From Terasakiella sp. SH-1 (GTDB lineage: Bacteria; Pseudomonadota; Alphaproteobacteria; Rhodospirillales; Terasakiellaceae): a stretch of 64,000 nucleotides of DNA. The notes beneath the pieces are model-generated. The model did no database searches. It was not told the origin of the DNA and saw nothing but the letters and a program-made list of their open reading frames with translations. The stretch's first letter is position 1, and each line of letters begins with the position of its first letter. Below are positions 8,229 to 18,052 of this stretch, piece by piece. A program made the position numbers and the translations under genes. Location: assembly GCF_004564135.1 (NCBI RefSeq), contig NZ_CP038255.1, forward strand, positions 1,847,501 through 1,911,500. Direction: 5' to 3'.

Positions 8229-8305
8229 TGGTAGCTGGAGGCAGACTTGAACTGCCGACCTCGGCATTATGAGTGCCGCGCTCTAACCAGCTGAGCTATC
8301 CAGCC
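8229..8305 (-). tRNA. tRNA-Met (CAT)
   Basis: A 77-nt cloverleaf with encoded CCA. The acceptor stem is GGCTGGA / TCCAGCT (first pair G-U), the D arm AGCTCAGCTGGTTAGAGC, and the anticodon stem CGGCA / TGCCG around the loop CTCATAA, giving anticodon CAT; the T arm contains GTTCAAGTC. The CACTCATAATG context matches elongator tRNA-Met rather than initiator or tRNA-Ile2, although CAT tRNAs cannot be separated with full certainty by eye. Confidence 0.93.
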
Positions 8306-8338
8306 TTAGAAGCGTGTCGTGCGCTTCGAAGTGGGCGT

Positions 8339-8367
8339 TTTTTACGGCAGTAGCGCCCAACTGTCAA
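8339..8367 (-). promoter_or_regulatory. promoter of tRNA-Met
   Basis: TTGACA (8362-8367), a 17-base spacer and TAAAAA (8339-8344), followed by a GC-rich CGCCC, the type of discriminator found at stringently controlled stable-RNA promoters. A small leader hairpin (GAAGCG / CGCTTC) lies between it and the tRNA. Confidence 0.7.
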
Positions 8368-8437
8368 ACAAAAAAAACATTGTTTTTAACTTTTTTTTGA
8401 CAGCCTTAAAATGCCTGAAATTCCACAAGAAAAAAGC

Positions 8438-9544
8438 TTAAGCCCCTCGTTCGATCCAGCCTCCACCCAGCATGCGCTCACCTTCATAAAAGACACAAGC
8501 CTGTCCCGGTGCGATACCAGCATACCCCTCTTTAAGGGCCACACGGGCGCGGTTATTATCCAGTGGATAAACCGTTGCTTGTTGCGGGGGCTGGGCGGAA
8601 CGAACCTTGACCACCAGCTCACGTCCTTCTTTAGGTAAGTCGGTAAAGCCAATCCAGTTCACCCCATGAATGGTCAGCTCATATTCCATCAAAGCTTCTT
8701 TAGGGCCAACAATAACCTGCTTTTTCTCAGCATCCAGCCGAATAACATACAAGGGCTGCGGCCAGGCAATGCCCAACCCACGACGTTGACCAACCGTATA
8801 TTTGATAACCCCATCATGTGTGCCGACCACTGTCCCGTCGATATGGACAATCTCACCAGCCTCTAGAGCACCGGGGCGGAGCTTTTCAACCACATCCACA
8901 TATTTGCCTTCCGGGACAAAGCAAATATCCTGGCTATCGCTTTTAGAAGCCACTGCAAGGCCATATTTCGCAGCCAGAGCACGTGTTTCATCCTTTGACA
9001 TACCGCCTAAGGGAAAACGCACAAAATCAGCCTGATCCTGCGTCATGGTGAACATGAAATAGCTTTGATCCCGACGATGGTCTTGCCCCCGCAATAGAAT
9101 CGCCCCCTGATCTGTCATATCCCACTGGACGTAATGACCCGTGACAAGGGCATCCCCACCCAAGTCTTTGGCCGTTTCCAGAAGGTCACGAAATTTCACT
9201 GTCTCGTTACATTTCACACATGGGATCGGTGTTTCACCATGGACATAGGTTTCAGCGAAATAGTCCATGACATCACGCTTAAAAATCTCTTCATAATCCA
9301 GCACATAATGCGGAATGCCAATCTGATCAGCGACGCGGCGTGCATCATAGATATCGCGCCCGGCACAACAGGTATTGGGACGGCACACTGCCTCCCCATG
9401 ATCATAGAGCTGCAAGGTGACACCAACCACATCATACCCCTGTTCCTTAAGCATAGCTGCTGTAACAGAACTATCCACACCGCCGGACATGGCGACAATC
9501 ACGCGGGTATCTTCAGGGGCTTTATCAATAAAGAGAGAATTCAT
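8438..9544 (-). CDS. mnmA: tRNA 2-thiouridylase MnmA
   Basis: 368 residues. MnmA thiolates U34 of tRNA-Lys, Glu and Gln using persulfide sulfur that originates from IscS. The PP-loop ATPase motif [13 protein letters not shown] (from about residue 20), the first catalytic-cysteine segment [12 protein letters not shown], and the second, [14 protein letters not shown], are all present; the C-terminal region ends in a beta-barrel-type segment with AVVG-like [22 protein letters not shown]. Its start overlaps the stop of the DUF599 gene (ATGA), making it the last gene of the isc operon. That position couples tRNA thiolation to sulfur mobilisation. Confidence 0.95.
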   Translation of the reverse strand: MNSLFIDKAPEDTRVIVAMSGGVDSSVTAAMLKEQGYDVVGVTLQLYDHGEAVCRPNTCCAGRDIYDARRVADQIGIPHYVLDYEEIFKRDVMDYFAETYVHGETPIPCVKCNETVKFRDLLETAKDLGGDALVTGHYVQWDMTDQGAILLRGQDHRRDQSYFMFTMTQDQADFVRFPLGGMSKDETRALAAKYGLAVASKSDSQDICFVPEGKYVDVVEKLRPGALEAGEIVHIDGTVVGTHDGVIKYTVGQRRGLGIAWPQPLYVIRLDAEKKQVIVGPKEALMEYELTIHGVNWIGFTDLPKEGRELVVKVRSAQPPQQATVYPLDNNRARVALKEGYAGIAPGQACVFYEGERMLGGGWIERGA

Positions 9545-10266
9545 GATTTAATCACTGCTTCATAATCACTATTAGGGTCAAGCACACGCAACGTTTTGGA
9601 ATGAAACTCACGACGATAAACGACCAAAACGACAAGAAGGGTCGAGGCAATAAAAATTAATGGATGGATAAACCACGATAGTGCGGCCAAGCCAAAATAA
9701 TAGGCCCGCATCCCCCGATTAAAGGTCTGCACAGCCAATGCATTAATTCTTGCAGCGCGCTCAGCCAAAGTCTGTGCCTTTTCACTCGCCGCCTCTTGAA
9801 AATCGGGGAATGCCCCCATCACAATGACCATGTAATTAAACTGTCGTAAAGACCAGGCGAACTTGAAAAAGGCATACACAAAGATCAACGCCAAAGTCAG
9901 GAGCTTGATCTCCCACATCACTTTGGTTGTGCTGGCGACATATCGTAAATCTTTCGTCAGTTCCTGCACCTGATCCAGCCCCCCAAAAATGGCAACAATC
10001 CCCCCGATGATGAAGATTGCTGTCGAGGCAAAGAGTGAAATGGACCTGACAAGAGTGGAAACCGCAGCCATATCAGCAACGCGAATTTCATGTTTGAGGG
10101 CTTCGCGCATCCATTCCAGACGATAGTGATACATCACATTCATAAGGCTGGAGCGTTGCTGACTAAAGCGGTCCGCCCATTTGGTATAGCCCGCCCAAGC
10201 AATTAAAAACCACAAGAGTGCGAGCGCATCCAGAAGGGTCACACCATGCATAAATTCAATATTCAT
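9541..10266 (-). CDS. DUF599-family membrane protein
   Basis: 241 residues with about four transmembrane segments (residues 9-27, 75-97, 120-140 and 190-215) and the family-typical [15 protein letters not shown] followed by [36 protein letters not shown]599 proteins are conserved in proteobacteria and of unknown role. It lies between iscX and mnmA and overlaps mnmA by four bases. Confidence 0.85.
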   Translation of the reverse strand: MNIEFMHGVTLLDALALLWFLIAWAGYTKWADRFSQQRSSLMNVMYHYRLEWMREALKHEIRVADMAAVSTLVRSISLFASTAIFIIGGIVAIFGGLDQVQELTKDLRYVASTTKVMWEIKLLTLALIFVYAFFKFAWSLRQFNYMVIVMGAFPDFQEAASEKAQTLAERAARINALAVQTFNRGMRAYYFGLAALSWFIHPLIFIASTLLVVLVVYRREFHSKTLRVLDPNSDYEAVIKS

Positions 10267-10288
10267 ACCTTCCCTCCCAAAAGAAAAG

Positions 10289-10308
10289 GTCCCCGCATTC
10301 GCGAGGAC
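10289..10308. repeat. REP-like palindrome between iscX and the DUF599 gene
   Basis: GTCCCCGC-ATTC-GCGAGGAC, preceded by AAAAG and followed by GAC. The same module recurs at 13519-13538 between hscB and iscA, so it is a dispersed repetitive extragenic palindrome. Confidence 0.6.
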
Positions 10309-10317
10309 GACAGCTTC

Positions 10318-10518
10318 TTAATCTCTTTCTTCAAGCCAGGCCATTTGTATGGCTTCGAGAATTTTCTCGTTGCTTTTATCCGGGTCATCCTCGAAATCAT
10401 CCAACTCCTGAACCCATTTCCAAAGATCAGTAAAGCGGACATGCATAATGTCCACATCAGGATGAGCATCCTCCAGTTCAATGGCGATATCATGAATATC
10501 TGTCCAACGTAGTCCCAT
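10318..10518 (-). CDS. iscX: Fe-S assembly protein IscX
   Basis: 66 residues, the usual size. LRWTDIHDIAIELEDAHPDV opens like IscX/YfhJ, with the acidic DLWKWVQELDDFEDDP and the closing ILEAIQMAWLEERD typical of the family. IscX binds iron and IscS and modulates cluster assembly. It follows fdx, as in E. coli isc. Confidence 0.95.
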   Translation of the reverse strand: MGLRWTDIHDIAIELEDAHPDVDIMHVRFTDLWKWVQELDDFEDDPDKSNEKILEAIQMAWLEERD

Positions 10519-10545
10519 CAGATGCTCTCCTTATGTGTGTCAGTC

Positions 10546-10872
10546 TTAGCCGATGTTGCGTGTTTCGGCCGGAACGTGAACTTTAATGCCGTCCAGTTCG
10601 TCATTCAGAATGATCTGACAGCCCAGACGTGATGTTTCTTGCAGGCCAAACGCCAAATCCAGCATATCTTCTTCTTCTTCAGTCGGTTCGTCCAACTCGT
10701 CAAACCACTCGTCATCAACGATTACATGGCAAGTTGAACAAGCCATGGACCCTTCGCAAGCGCCTTCCAGCTCGATATCATTTTTATGAGCAACTTCCAA
10801 AATAGACAGACCGTTTGCAGCCTCTACTTCTTTTTCAGAACCGTCAGGGTTTACGAAAACTACTTTAGGCAT
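10546..10872 (-). CDS. fdx: ISC-type [2Fe-2S] ferredoxin
   Basis: 108 residues. The four cluster ligands are C39, C45, C48 ([10 protein letters not shown]) and C85 (RLGCQI), the adrenodoxin-type spacing. It supplies electrons to IscS/IscU during cluster assembly. AAGAGGAGTTCTTT before the ATG is a strong ribosome site. Located between hscA and iscX. Confidence 0.95.
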   Translation of the reverse strand: MPKVVFVNPDGSEKEVEAANGLSILEVAHKNDIELEGACEGSMACSTCHVIVDDEWFDELDEPTEEEEDMLDLAFGLQETSRLGCQIILNDELDGIKVHVPAETRNIG

Positions 10873-10931
10873 AAAGAACTCCTCTTTTTCAAAAACTTCT
10901 AAGTTAGTTTTGATCTATTCAATTCAATAAA

Positions 10932-12827
10932 TCAAGATTCAATAGCATTTTCCAGTCGATCCACATTGATGCCTGTCAATGCTTCTTCAATTCCTTTATC
11001 CATGCGGCGCTGTGCAAACATCTGGGTTTCGCGATCCAGCTCTTCCACCATGGCATTAATGGCATGACGATCATCACCGACGATGGTCTCGTCCAGTTTA
11101 TTCAACACCACATCAATATGGGAACGTTCATCTTCATTCAACAATTTTCCATCAATATGAAGGGCAGAATAGACCGCTTCCATCACGCGCTTGGCTTCAA
11201 CACGCGCCTCGGTTAACAAACGGACTTCCATATCGTCTTTTGCATGTACCATACTATCGCGCAGCATGGTCGCCATTTCTTCATCAGACAAACCGTAGGA
11301 CGGCTTAACAGCCACTTCTTGCGACACACCTGTGGTCACTTCTTCAGCCCCAACGGTCAGCAAGCCATCTGCATCTACACTAAAGGTCACACGAATACGC
11401 GCCGCCCCGGCCGTCATGGCCGGAATGCCTTTCAGGGTAAAGCGTGCAAGGGATCTGTTTTGATCCACCATCTCACGCTCACCTTGCAGGACATGAATAG
11501 CCATCGCACTTTGACCATCCTGATAGGTGGTAAATTCCTGTGCTTTAGCCACTGGAATCGGGGTGTTGCGCGGAATGACTTTTTCCACAATCCCGCCCAT
11601 AGTCTCGATCCCCAAACTAAGCGGGGTGACATCCAGCAACAGGTTATCAGAACCAACAGTCAGGGCTTCGGCCTGCAAGGCAGCACCGACAGAAACAACC
11701 TCATCCGGGTTGATATCAGACAGCGGGTTCTGTTCAAAAAACTCCCCCACACGCTGGCGTACCAACGGCACACGGGTTGAACCACCGACCAGAACAACGC
11801 CTTTGACTTCATCTGGGAACGTATCGGCATCTTCCAACACATTGCGACAGATATCAATGGTGCGTTCCACCAAGGGGGCTACCAGTTCTTCAAACTTTTC
11901 ACGGGTGATGGTGTGGTTGGACATTTTGCCATTAAATTCCAATGCAAAATCACCACTATCATTTTCCGTCAAACATTCCTTGGCCATCCGCCCTGTAACA
12001 AGGGCAATCTTCACATCATCGGTTGTCAGGATTTCTTCACCATATTGGGCACGACGTTCCTCAAGGAAATATTCCAAAATGGCATGATCAAAATCATCCC
12101 CGCCAAGGGCCGCATCCCCGCCTGTGGCTTTTACCTGAAAAACGCCTTTTTCCATACGCAACAAGGAAATATCAAAGGTCCCGCCACCCAGATCATAAAC
12201 CGCATAGACACCTTCGGCCTCACGATCCAGACCATAGGCCAACGCAGCCGCTGTCGGTTCATTCACAAGGCGCAGAACTTCCAAACCTGCCAGTTTGGCC
12301 GCATCCTTGGTCGCTGTACGTGCTGCATCATCAAAATAGGCCGGAACAGTGATAACCGCCTGATTAACCTTCTGCTTAAGCTGATCTTCTGAACGTTCTT
12401 TCAGAGCCTTCAAAATATCGGCTGAAATCTCAACAGGGGTGAGTTCCTTACCTGACACTTTCAGGCGCACCATCCCTTCGCCTTCGACTACTTCAAACGG
12501 AAGCGTCCCTGCGATGGATTTCACATCCGCCAAGCCACGGCCCATCAGGCGTTTCACTGATGAAATCACCGTTTCTGGGCGCATCAATAACAATTGTTTC
12601 GCCAACTGACCGACAATGGCTGACCCATCAGGTGCATAAGCCACAACAGAAGGCACCAATGCCGTTCCGCTTTCATCGCGCAAAACTTCCGGCTTTTCTT
12701 CTTTTGACACGGCGACAACCGAGTTGGTCGTGCCCAAATCAATACCAACAGCCAAATTTTCTTCACCATCATGTGGCATTGGCGTTTCACCGGGCTCGTG
12801 AATTTGCAGCAGAACGTTTTCAATCAT
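10932..12827 (-). CDS. hscA: Fe-S assembly chaperone HscA (Hsp70 class)
   Basis: 631 residues with an Hsp70 ATPase domain (AVGIDLGTTNSVVAV; AVITVPAYFDDAARTATKDAA; YDLGGGTFDISLL; VVLVGGSTRVPLVR) and a substrate-binding domain (LLLDVTPLSLGIETMGG). It binds the LPPVK motif of IscU and drives cluster transfer with HscB. The start overlaps the hscB stop as TAATG, so the pair is coupled. Confidence 0.96.
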   Translation of the reverse strand: MIENVLLQIHEPGETPMPHDGEENLAVGIDLGTTNSVVAVSKEEKPEVLRDESGTALVPSVVAYAPDGSAIVGQLAKQLLLMRPETVISSVKRLMGRGLADVKSIAGTLPFEVVEGEGMVRLKVSGKELTPVEISADILKALKERSEDQLKQKVNQAVITVPAYFDDAARTATKDAAKLAGLEVLRLVNEPTAAALAYGLDREAEGVYAVYDLGGGTFDISLLRMEKGVFQVKATGGDAALGGDDFDHAILEYFLEERRAQYGEEILTTDDVKIALVTGRMAKECLTENDSGDFALEFNGKMSNHTITREKFEELVAPLVERTIDICRNVLEDADTFPDEVKGVVLVGGSTRVPLVRQRVGEFFEQNPLSDINPDEVVSVGAALQAEALTVGSDNLLLDVTPLSLGIETMGGIVEKVIPRNTPIPVAKAQEFTTYQDGQSAMAIHVLQGEREMVDQNRSLARFTLKGIPAMTAGAARIRVTFSVDADGLLTVGAEEVTTGVSQEVAVKPSYGLSDEEMATMLRDSMVHAKDDMEVRLLTEARVEAKRVMEAVYSALHIDGKLLNEDERSHIDVVLNKLDETIVGDDRHAINAMVEELDRETQMFAQRRMDKGIEEALTGINVDRLENAIES

Positions 12828-13483
12828 TATTTCAATACCAGACGCGCTTTATGCTGACGCGTTTCTTCCAGAAGTTTCGTTAAATATTTCAGACGAAGAG
12901 CAAGCTTACGTGCCTCATCCAGCTTTGTCGTTTCAAAGGCAGCGGCAATGGCTTTCACACATTCCCGCACATCCCGACGTGCCCTATCAGACAACTTATT
13001 AACCACGGCAACATCTGTGGCTTCCATCAAGGCTTCACGGGTTTCCATAGCTTCCATCAACAAGATGGGATCATTCACCGTGTGATCATGGCTGATGCCA
13101 TCCGTCCCTAAAACCTGCAACAAATAGTCAGCCCGTTTCAGCGGGTCTTTCAACACCTCGAATGCCTCGTTCAGGCTCACCGCCTGTTGTTGAGACAGGT
13201 TCTTTTCCTGTGCGGTTTTATTGGCAAAACGATCAGGATGGAGATGGCGTTGCAGTTCAAAATAAGTGCGCTCCAAACCATCCACGTCAATGCCATAGTC
13301 CTTATGCAGACCAAGGCGGGAGAAATGGTCAATGTGACCGGGGGGTTGTACCGCATGACAGGTTTCACAAAACAGGTCACTTTCCCCAACCGGGCCTTTA
13401 CAGGACCAGCATGGGTGCAAACCACTGTGATCATTGCGCAATGTTGTATCGTTTGATGAAGTATCCATAGACCCAACTGCCAT
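12827..13483 (-). CDS. hscB: J-domain co-chaperone HscB with N-terminal tetracysteine module
   Basis: 218 residues. Before the J domain lies PCWSCKGPVGESDLFCETC (C25, C28, C39, C42), a two-CxxC zinc-type module missing from E. coli HscB but present in eukaryotic HSC20. The J domain has HPD at residues 82-84 (RHLHPDRFANK) and the helical HscB C-terminal domain follows. HscB stimulates the HscA ATPase and delivers IscU. The second in-frame ATG at 13468 is an equally plausible start, since the first ATG lies beside a repetitive palindrome. Coupled to hscA. Confidence 0.93.
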   Translation of the reverse strand: MAVGSMDTSSNDTTLRNDHSGLHPCWSCKGPVGESDLFCETCHAVQPPGHIDHFSRLGLHKDYGIDVDGLERTYFELQRHLHPDRFANKTAQEKNLSQQQAVSLNEAFEVLKDPLKRADYLLQVLGTDGISHDHTVNDPILLMEAMETREALMEATDVAVVNKLSDRARRDVRECVKAIAAAFETTKLDEARKLALRLKYLTKLLEETRQHKARLVLK

Positions 13484-13501
13484 CCCGCACTTGATGCGGG
13501 A
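13483..13501. repeat. palindromic repeat upstream of hscB
   Basis: TCCCGCA-CTTGA-TGCGGGA, a perfect seven-base-pair stem of a REP-like kind. It abuts or overlaps the first possible hscB start. Confidence 0.55.
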
Positions 13502-13518
13502 TCTCTTTATTCAAAAGG

Positions 13519-13538
13519 TCCCCGCTTTCGCAAGGACG
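13519..13538. repeat. REP-like palindrome between iscA and hscB
   Basis: GTCCCCGC-TTTC-GCAAGGAC; flanks and core match the copy at 10289-10308 in 16 or more of 20 positions. Confidence 0.6.
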
Positions 13539-13550
13539 ACGGTTCCTTAA

Positions 13551-13895
13551 TTAAACGTGGAAAGATTCACCACAGCCACAACGCCCCTTTTCATTGGGGT
13601 TGTTGAAGACAAAACCGGATGCCATTTGCTCTTCGACAAAATCCATTTCTGTTCCAAAAATGAACATGGTCGCTTTGGGGTCAATCATGATTTTTACATC
13701 GTCTGCCGGGTCAAAGACCTCATCAAACTCGTTGACCTCATCAGCAAATTCCAACGTATAAGACAGGCCGGAACAGCCTTTGGTACGCACACCAATGCGA
13801 ATACCCACACTGGGTTTGCCACGGCTATCTAACAACGCACGGATACGATCTAGTGCAGCATCGGTTACACTAATTGGGGCAGGACGTTCATTCAT
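13551..13895 (-). CDS. iscA: A-type iron-sulfur carrier IscA
   Basis: 114 residues, with the three ligand cysteines of A-type carriers: C41 (TKGCSGLSYTLEF) and C106/C108 (GRCGCGESF). It takes clusters from IscU and passes them, chiefly [4Fe-4S], to target proteins. Located between iscU and hscB. Confidence 0.95.
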   Translation of the reverse strand: MNERPAPISVTDAALDRIRALLDSRGKPSVGIRIGVRTKGCSGLSYTLEFADEVNEFDEVFDPADDVKIMIDPKATMFIFGTEMDFVEEQMASGFVFNNPNEKGRCGCGESFHV

Positions 13896-13909
13896 GCCAA
13901 CGTCACTCC

Positions 13910-14293
13910 TTAGTCGGTTTTCTTGGTTTTATAATCGTCAATGGCGGCCTTGATGGCATCTTCGGCCAAAACAGAACAGTGGATTTTCACCGGCGGCAAA
14001 GCCAGCTCTTCAGCAATATCTGTATTTTTGATATCCGCGGCCTCATCCAAAGTCTTGCCTTTGACCCATTCTGTCACCAGCGAGCTGGATGCAATGGCAG
14101 AACCGCAGCCAAATGTTTTAAACTTGGCATCTTCAATCACACCATTATCAGCAACCTTGATCTGCAAACGCATCACATCGCCACATGCCGGTGCACCGAC
14201 CAGACCTGTGCCCACATCACCATCTTCATTGTCCATAGAGCCGACGTTACGCGGGTTTTCATAGTGATCAACAACTTTATCGCTATAAGACAT
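13910..14293 (-). CDS. iscU: Fe-S cluster scaffold IscU
   Basis: 127 residues. The cluster ligands C37 (APACGDVM), C63 (TFGCGSAIASS) and C106 (IHCSVLAED) fall at exactly the E. coli positions, and the HscA recognition motif LPPVK is at 99-103. AGGAG lies upstream of the ATG. Confidence 0.97.
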   Translation of the reverse strand: MSYSDKVVDHYENPRNVGSMDNEDGDVGTGLVGAPACGDVMRLQIKVADNGVIEDAKFKTFGCGSAIASSSLVTEWVKGKTLDEAADIKNTDIAEELALPPVKIHCSVLAEDAIKAAIDDYKTKKTD

Positions 14294-14341
14294 TTTATTC
14301 TCCTTTTCACCGCTTCAAAGGCGGTTGTCTTAACCTATTCC

Positions 14342-15568
14342 TTAATGTTCAGCCCACTGGATGGACTTAATATCAATACCTTGCTGAGCCATTTCAAACA
14401 GTGGGCTCATTTCACGCAGGCGTTTAACTTCTTTAATGATCCGGTCCGTGGCAAAATCCACTTCTTCCTTGGTGGTAAAGCGACCAATGCCCAGACGAAG
14501 CGACGTATGAGCCAGTTCTTCTTCCACACCCAGCGCCCGCAGCACATAAGACGGTTCCAGCGATGCAGATGTACAAGCTGAACCGGAAGACACGGCCAAA
14601 TCCTTGATCCCCATCATCAGACCTTCCCCTTCCACAAAGGCGAAAGAGACATTGAGATTGCCAGGAATACGACTGTCCAGATCACCATTCAAGTAGACTT
14701 CCGGCAATTCATCCTGAAAACGTTTCCACATATAGCTTTGAAGCTCATGCAGGCGTTCACTTTCTGCTGTCATTTCTTCCTTGGCAATCTTACAAGCCTC
14801 ACCCAATCCCACACACAGAGCCGGGGCGAGCGTCCCAGAACGCATGCCACGTTCCTGACCACCGCCATTCATTTGTGCAATCACACGCACACGCGGGCGA
14901 CGGCGAACATAAAGGGCACCAATCCCCATCGGACCATAAATCTTGTGACCGGAAATAGACATGAGGTCGATATTCATCTCATTCACATCCAGTTCAATCT
15001 TACCCACAGCCTGCGCACAGTCCGTATGGAAGAAGGTTTTGTTCTCACGGCACAAGGCACCGATTTCTTTTAACGGCTGGATCACACCGATTTCATTGTT
15101 GACCGCCATGATGGATACCAACAATGTCTTATCCGTCATCGCAGCTTTCAATTCTTCCAAATCAATCAGGCCATTTTCCTGAACGGGAAGATATGTCACC
15201 TCAAAGCCTTCCTGTTCCATATGGCGGCAGGTATCAAGGATACATTTATGTTCGGTCACGCAGGTAATGATGTGATTGCGTTTATTCTTATAGAACTCCC
15301 CCACCCCTTTCAGGGCCAGATTGTTTGATTCTGTCGCACCGGAGGTAAAGACGATTTCCTTGGAGTTCGCCCCAATAATGTCCGCTACCTGCTTGCGGGC
15401 GTCTTCAACCCCTTCTTCTGCATCCCAGCCATAGGCATGGTTACGAGAATGCGGATTACCAAATTTTTCGGTAAAGAACGGCATCATTTTTTCAACGACA
15501 CGCGGGTCTGTCGGTGTGGTTGCCTGATAATCCAAATATACCGGATGGTCCTTTGTATTCACGCCCAT
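14342..15568 (-). CDS. iscS: cysteine desulfurase IscS
   Basis: About 408 residues starting [32 protein letters not shown] precedes this ATG, while the frame runs on to 15607. The PLP lysine lies in [17 protein letters not shown] and the catalytic cysteine in [21 protein letters not shown]. The C-terminal [17 protein letters not shown] matches the end of IscS that contacts IscU. It is the main sulfur donor for IscU and MnmA. Confidence 0.96.
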   Translation of the reverse strand: MGVNTKDHPVYLDYQATTPTDPRVVEKMMPFFTEKFGNPHSRNHAYGWDAEEGVEDARKQVADIIGANSKEIVFTSGATESNNLALKGVGEFYKNKRNHIITCVTEHKCILDTCRHMEQEGFEVTYLPVQENGLIDLEELKAAMTDKTLLVSIMAVNNEIGVIQPLKEIGALCRENKTFFHTDCAQAVGKIELDVNEMNIDLMSISGHKIYGPMGIGALYVRRRPRVRVIAQMNGGGQERGMRSGTLAPALCVGLGEACKIAKEEMTAESERLHELQSYMWKRFQDELPEVYLNGDLDSRIPGNLNVSFAFVEGEGLMMGIKDLAVSSGSACTSASLEPSYVLRALGVEEELAHTSLRLGIGRFTTKEEVDFATDRIIKEVKRLREMSPLFEMAQQGIDIKSIQWAEH

Positions 15569-15603
15569 GAGGGGGTTCCTTTTCTTCTTCTTCGTCTTCA
15601 ATC

Positions 15604-16716
15604 TCAAGCCGCATTACTGTGGCTTGTTTTTCTCGCCTGTACACGCTCAACTATCTTTGTATAAGCCTGTACAAAAAAATCTATATCTTCTTTGGTACTA
15701 TTCCAGCCTAACGAGACCCGGATCGCACTGCCTGCCAGTTCATCCTTCACCCCCATAGCTTTCAACACATGGGAAGCCTTCACCTTACCGGAAGAACAAG
15801 CAGAACCGGCACTAACCATAACTCCTGCCAAATCAAGTGCCATGACCTGACGCTCACTCGCCATCCCTTCAATCGCGAAATAGCTGGTGTTGGGAATCCG
15901 TTCTACAGTCTCACCAAACACAACTGCGCCCAAAGCCTTAATTTGCACTTCCAGCTCATCACGCAAGGCTTTGATGGCAGAAAAGTCCCTTTTTTCTTCA
16001 ACCGCTGCACCAAAACCGACAATACCTGACAGATTCTCAGTCCCGCCGCGCATGGAACGTTCCTGTCCGCCCCCTTTATTCAAAGGTGTCAACGTCAAAC
16101 CTGCGCGCTTAACCAAAGCCCCCACACCTTGCGGGCCACCCAGTTTATGAGCAGACAGGCTGATTAGGTCCAGACCAAGGCTTTGCATATCAAAATCACA
16201 TTTACCAGCCAACTGGACCGCATCAGAATGGATCAAGGCACCATGAGCATGGCAAATCTCCACAATCTCTTTCAGTGGCTGGATCACACCGGTTTCATTA
16301 TTGGCCCCAACGATACTGACCAACGTTGCACGGTCATCCCCCTTTAAAGCTTTTTCCAAAGCCTCTAGAGAAACAACACCATTTTTATCAACCTCAAGCA
16401 CTTCAAGGTCATCACGCGCCTGCATAACAGCAGCATGTTCAACAGATGAAACCAGTACCCGATCCACATCTACACCATTCAAGGCCAAGGCATCTGCCTC
16501 TGTGCCGCCACTAGTGAAGATCACCCAATCACTGGGCACATTAACAAGCCGAGCAACCTGTTCACGGGCTTCTTCCATCAGCTTACGGGCTTCACGCCCG
16601 GATCTATGAACCGAAGACGGGTTGCCCACATGGCTTAACGCATGCGTCATCGCATCTACCACAGCAGGGTAGATCGGCGCAGTTGCGTTATGATCCATGT
16701 AGACGATGTTCTTCAT
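15604..16716 (-). CDS. second cysteine desulfurase (NifS/IscS family)
   Basis: About 370 residues. [17 protein letters not shown], the PLP-lysine motif [16 protein letters not shown], and the active-site loop [21 protein letters not shown] identify a class I desulfurase shorter than IscS and without its IscU-binding tail. It lies between iscR and iscS; the duplication is typical of many alphaproteobacterial isc and suf loci. Its particular sulfur acceptor is unknown. ATG 16716 follows an in-frame GTG at 16719. Confidence 0.9.
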   Translation of the reverse strand: MKNIVYMDHNATAPIYPAVVDAMTHALSHVGNPSSVHRSGREARKLMEEAREQVARLVNVPSDWVIFTSGGTEADALALNGVDVDRVLVSSVEHAAVMQARDDLEVLEVDKNGVVSLEALEKALKGDDRATLVSIVGANNETGVIQPLKEIVEICHAHGALIHSDAVQLAGKCDFDMQSLGLDLISLSAHKLGGPQGVGALVKRAGLTLTPLNKGGGQERSMRGGTENLSGIVGFGAAVEEKRDFSAIKALRDELEVQIKALGAVVFGETVERIPNTSYFAIEGMASERQVMALDLAGVMVSAGSACSSGKVKASHVLKAMGVKDELAGSAIRVSLGWNSTKEDIDFFVQAYTKIVERVQARKTSHSNAA

Positions 16717-16729
16717 CACTCAGCTTGCC

Positions 16730-17200
16730 TTATTGTGCCGCTGCGACTTTTTCGCGGGTTTCTGTATCAAACAGTGAACTGGTCCCAAGCAGGCGTTTCT
16801 CAACAATATCTTCCAGTGAGATGGAGCTGAGATAGAGATAAATCTGATTACCCAATTCCGTCCATAAATCATGCGTCAAGCAACGGCTTTTATTTTCACG
16901 ACAGCCATTGGGGTTGCCCGGTGTACAACGTGTGGCCGTAATGGGTTCATCCACAGACATGATAATGTCAGAAATACGCACATCCACACATTCACGCGCC
17001 AGCAGATACCCCCCACCCGGCCCACGTACAGATTTCACCAAATCCCCTTTGCGCAGTTTGCCAAAAAGCTGTTCCAGATATGACAGGGAAATTTCCTGAC
17101 GATCCGCGATATCAGCCAATGAAACCGGCGAGCCCTTGCTATTACAGGCAAGATCAACCATCGCCATGACAGCGTAACGCCCTTTTGTACTTAATTTCAT
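16730..17200 (-). CDS. iscR: Fe-S cluster-responsive regulator IscR (Rrf2 family)
   Basis: 156 residues. The winged-helix DNA-binding part (MKLSTKGRYAVMAMVDLA ... SVRGPGGGYLLAR) is followed by the cluster ligands C92, C100 and C107 with a nearby H110 (RCTPGNPNGC, RCLTH). Holo-IscR represses isc operons. A matching operator overlaps the operon promoter at 18033-18055, so autoregulation is expected. Lies second in the operon, after cysE. Confidence 0.95.
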   Translation of the reverse strand: MKLSTKGRYAVMAMVDLACNSKGSPVSLADIADRQEISLSYLEQLFGKLRKGDLVKSVRGPGGGYLLARECVDVRISDIIMSVDEPITATRCTPGNPNGCRENKSRCLTHDLWTELGNQIYLYLSSISLEDIVEKRLLGTSSLFDTETREKVAAAQ

Positions 17201-17215
17201 GCTTCAAGCTCCCAC

Positions 17216-17923
17216 TTAACGTCCGCCGGAAACAACATCGAGTTTTTGTTCACTCTCTACTGTCTCTTCAGCTGTGCCGCCTTCAAGTTCTTCGACACGA
17301 TTTTTCAATGTATTGATTTCTGTGCGCAACGCTTCGATTGTACGCACCACCGGATCTTTCATGCCATCCGGCGTTCCATAGGCACAGAATTCGCTATCTT
17401 CTTTTTTGTTGCGCCCCATCACCATCTTGGCCGGGATGCCAACCATCGTCACACCGGGCGGCACATCTTCCAGCACCACTGCATTTGCACCAATACGGGC
17501 ACCGGCACCGATCACATGGGGGCCAAGCACTTGCGCACCAGAACCAACGATCACACCATCTTCCAATGTGGGATGGCGTTTGCCTTCTTCCAACGAGGTT
17601 CCACCAAGGGTCACACCTTGATAAAGTGTCACATCATCACCAACCTCGGCAGTTTCACCGATTACAACACCTGTCCCGTGATCAATAAAGAAGCGACGCC
17701 CCACCTTTGCCCCAGGGTGAATTTCAACCCCGGACAAAATTTTCCCAACATGAGAAAGAAAGCGTCCTAACAAGCGCCATTCACGCAACCACAAAGCATG
17801 GGCGACACGGTAAAACATCAACGCATGCAGACCCGGATAACAGAGAATCACCTCAAGGCGGGATTTCGCTGCGGGGTCACGTTGAATGAATGAATCGATA
17901 TCTTCTTTTAATCTTTTGAACAC
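17216..17923 (-). CDS. cysE: serine O-acetyltransferase CysE (EpsC type)
   Basis: 235 residues, first gene of the isc operon. GTG start; the N terminus [19 protein letters not shown] is the usual start of short CysE proteins. The left-handed helix domain is recognised from [41 protein letters not shown] and [24 protein letters not shown]. It makes O-acetylserine, the precursor of cysteine, the substrate of the two desulfurases downstream. A Glu/Val-rich coiled-coil tail closes the protein. Confidence 0.94.
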   Translation of the reverse strand: MFKRLKEDIDSFIQRDPAAKSRLEVILCYPGLHALMFYRVAHALWLREWRLLGRFLSHVGKILSGVEIHPGAKVGRRFFIDHGTGVVIGETAEVGDDVTLYQGVTLGGTSLEEGKRHPTLEDGVIVGSGAQVLGPHVIGAGARIGANAVVLEDVPPGVTMVGIPAKMVMGRNKKEDSEFCAYGTPDGMKDPVVRTIEALRTEINTLKNRVEELEGGTAEETVESEQKLDVVSGGR

Positions 17924-17962
17924 GATAGGCCACGTTTTGCTAGTATCTTAATCATTTTTGCG

Positions 17963-18010
17963 CTATGAGATGGGCTATTGATTCGACAACAAATCGTGCT
18001 TATCTCATAG
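17963..18010 (-). promoter_or_regulatory. hairpin in the leader of the cysE-isc operon
   Basis: Nine-base arms CTATGAGAT and ATCTCATAG pair perfectly across about 30 bases, with a smaller GATT/AATC stem inside. It lies between the predicted transcription start (near 18017) and the cysE start, so it would form in the mRNA leader. No known riboswitch class is recognised. Confidence 0.45.
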
Positions 18011-18023
18011 TGAATTGCTTAGG

Positions 18024-18052
18024 AATATAGAATGCCCGACTAAACTAGTCAA
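18024..18052 (-). promoter_or_regulatory. promoter of the cysE-isc operon
   Basis: TTGACT (18047-18052), a spacer of exactly 17 bases, and TATATT (18024-18029): a good sigma-70 type promoter, overlapped by the IscR box. Confidence 0.8.

Noticed and set aside
11244-11780. 178-codon plus-strand frame opposite hscA
   Set aside because: Antisense shadow of a certain gene.
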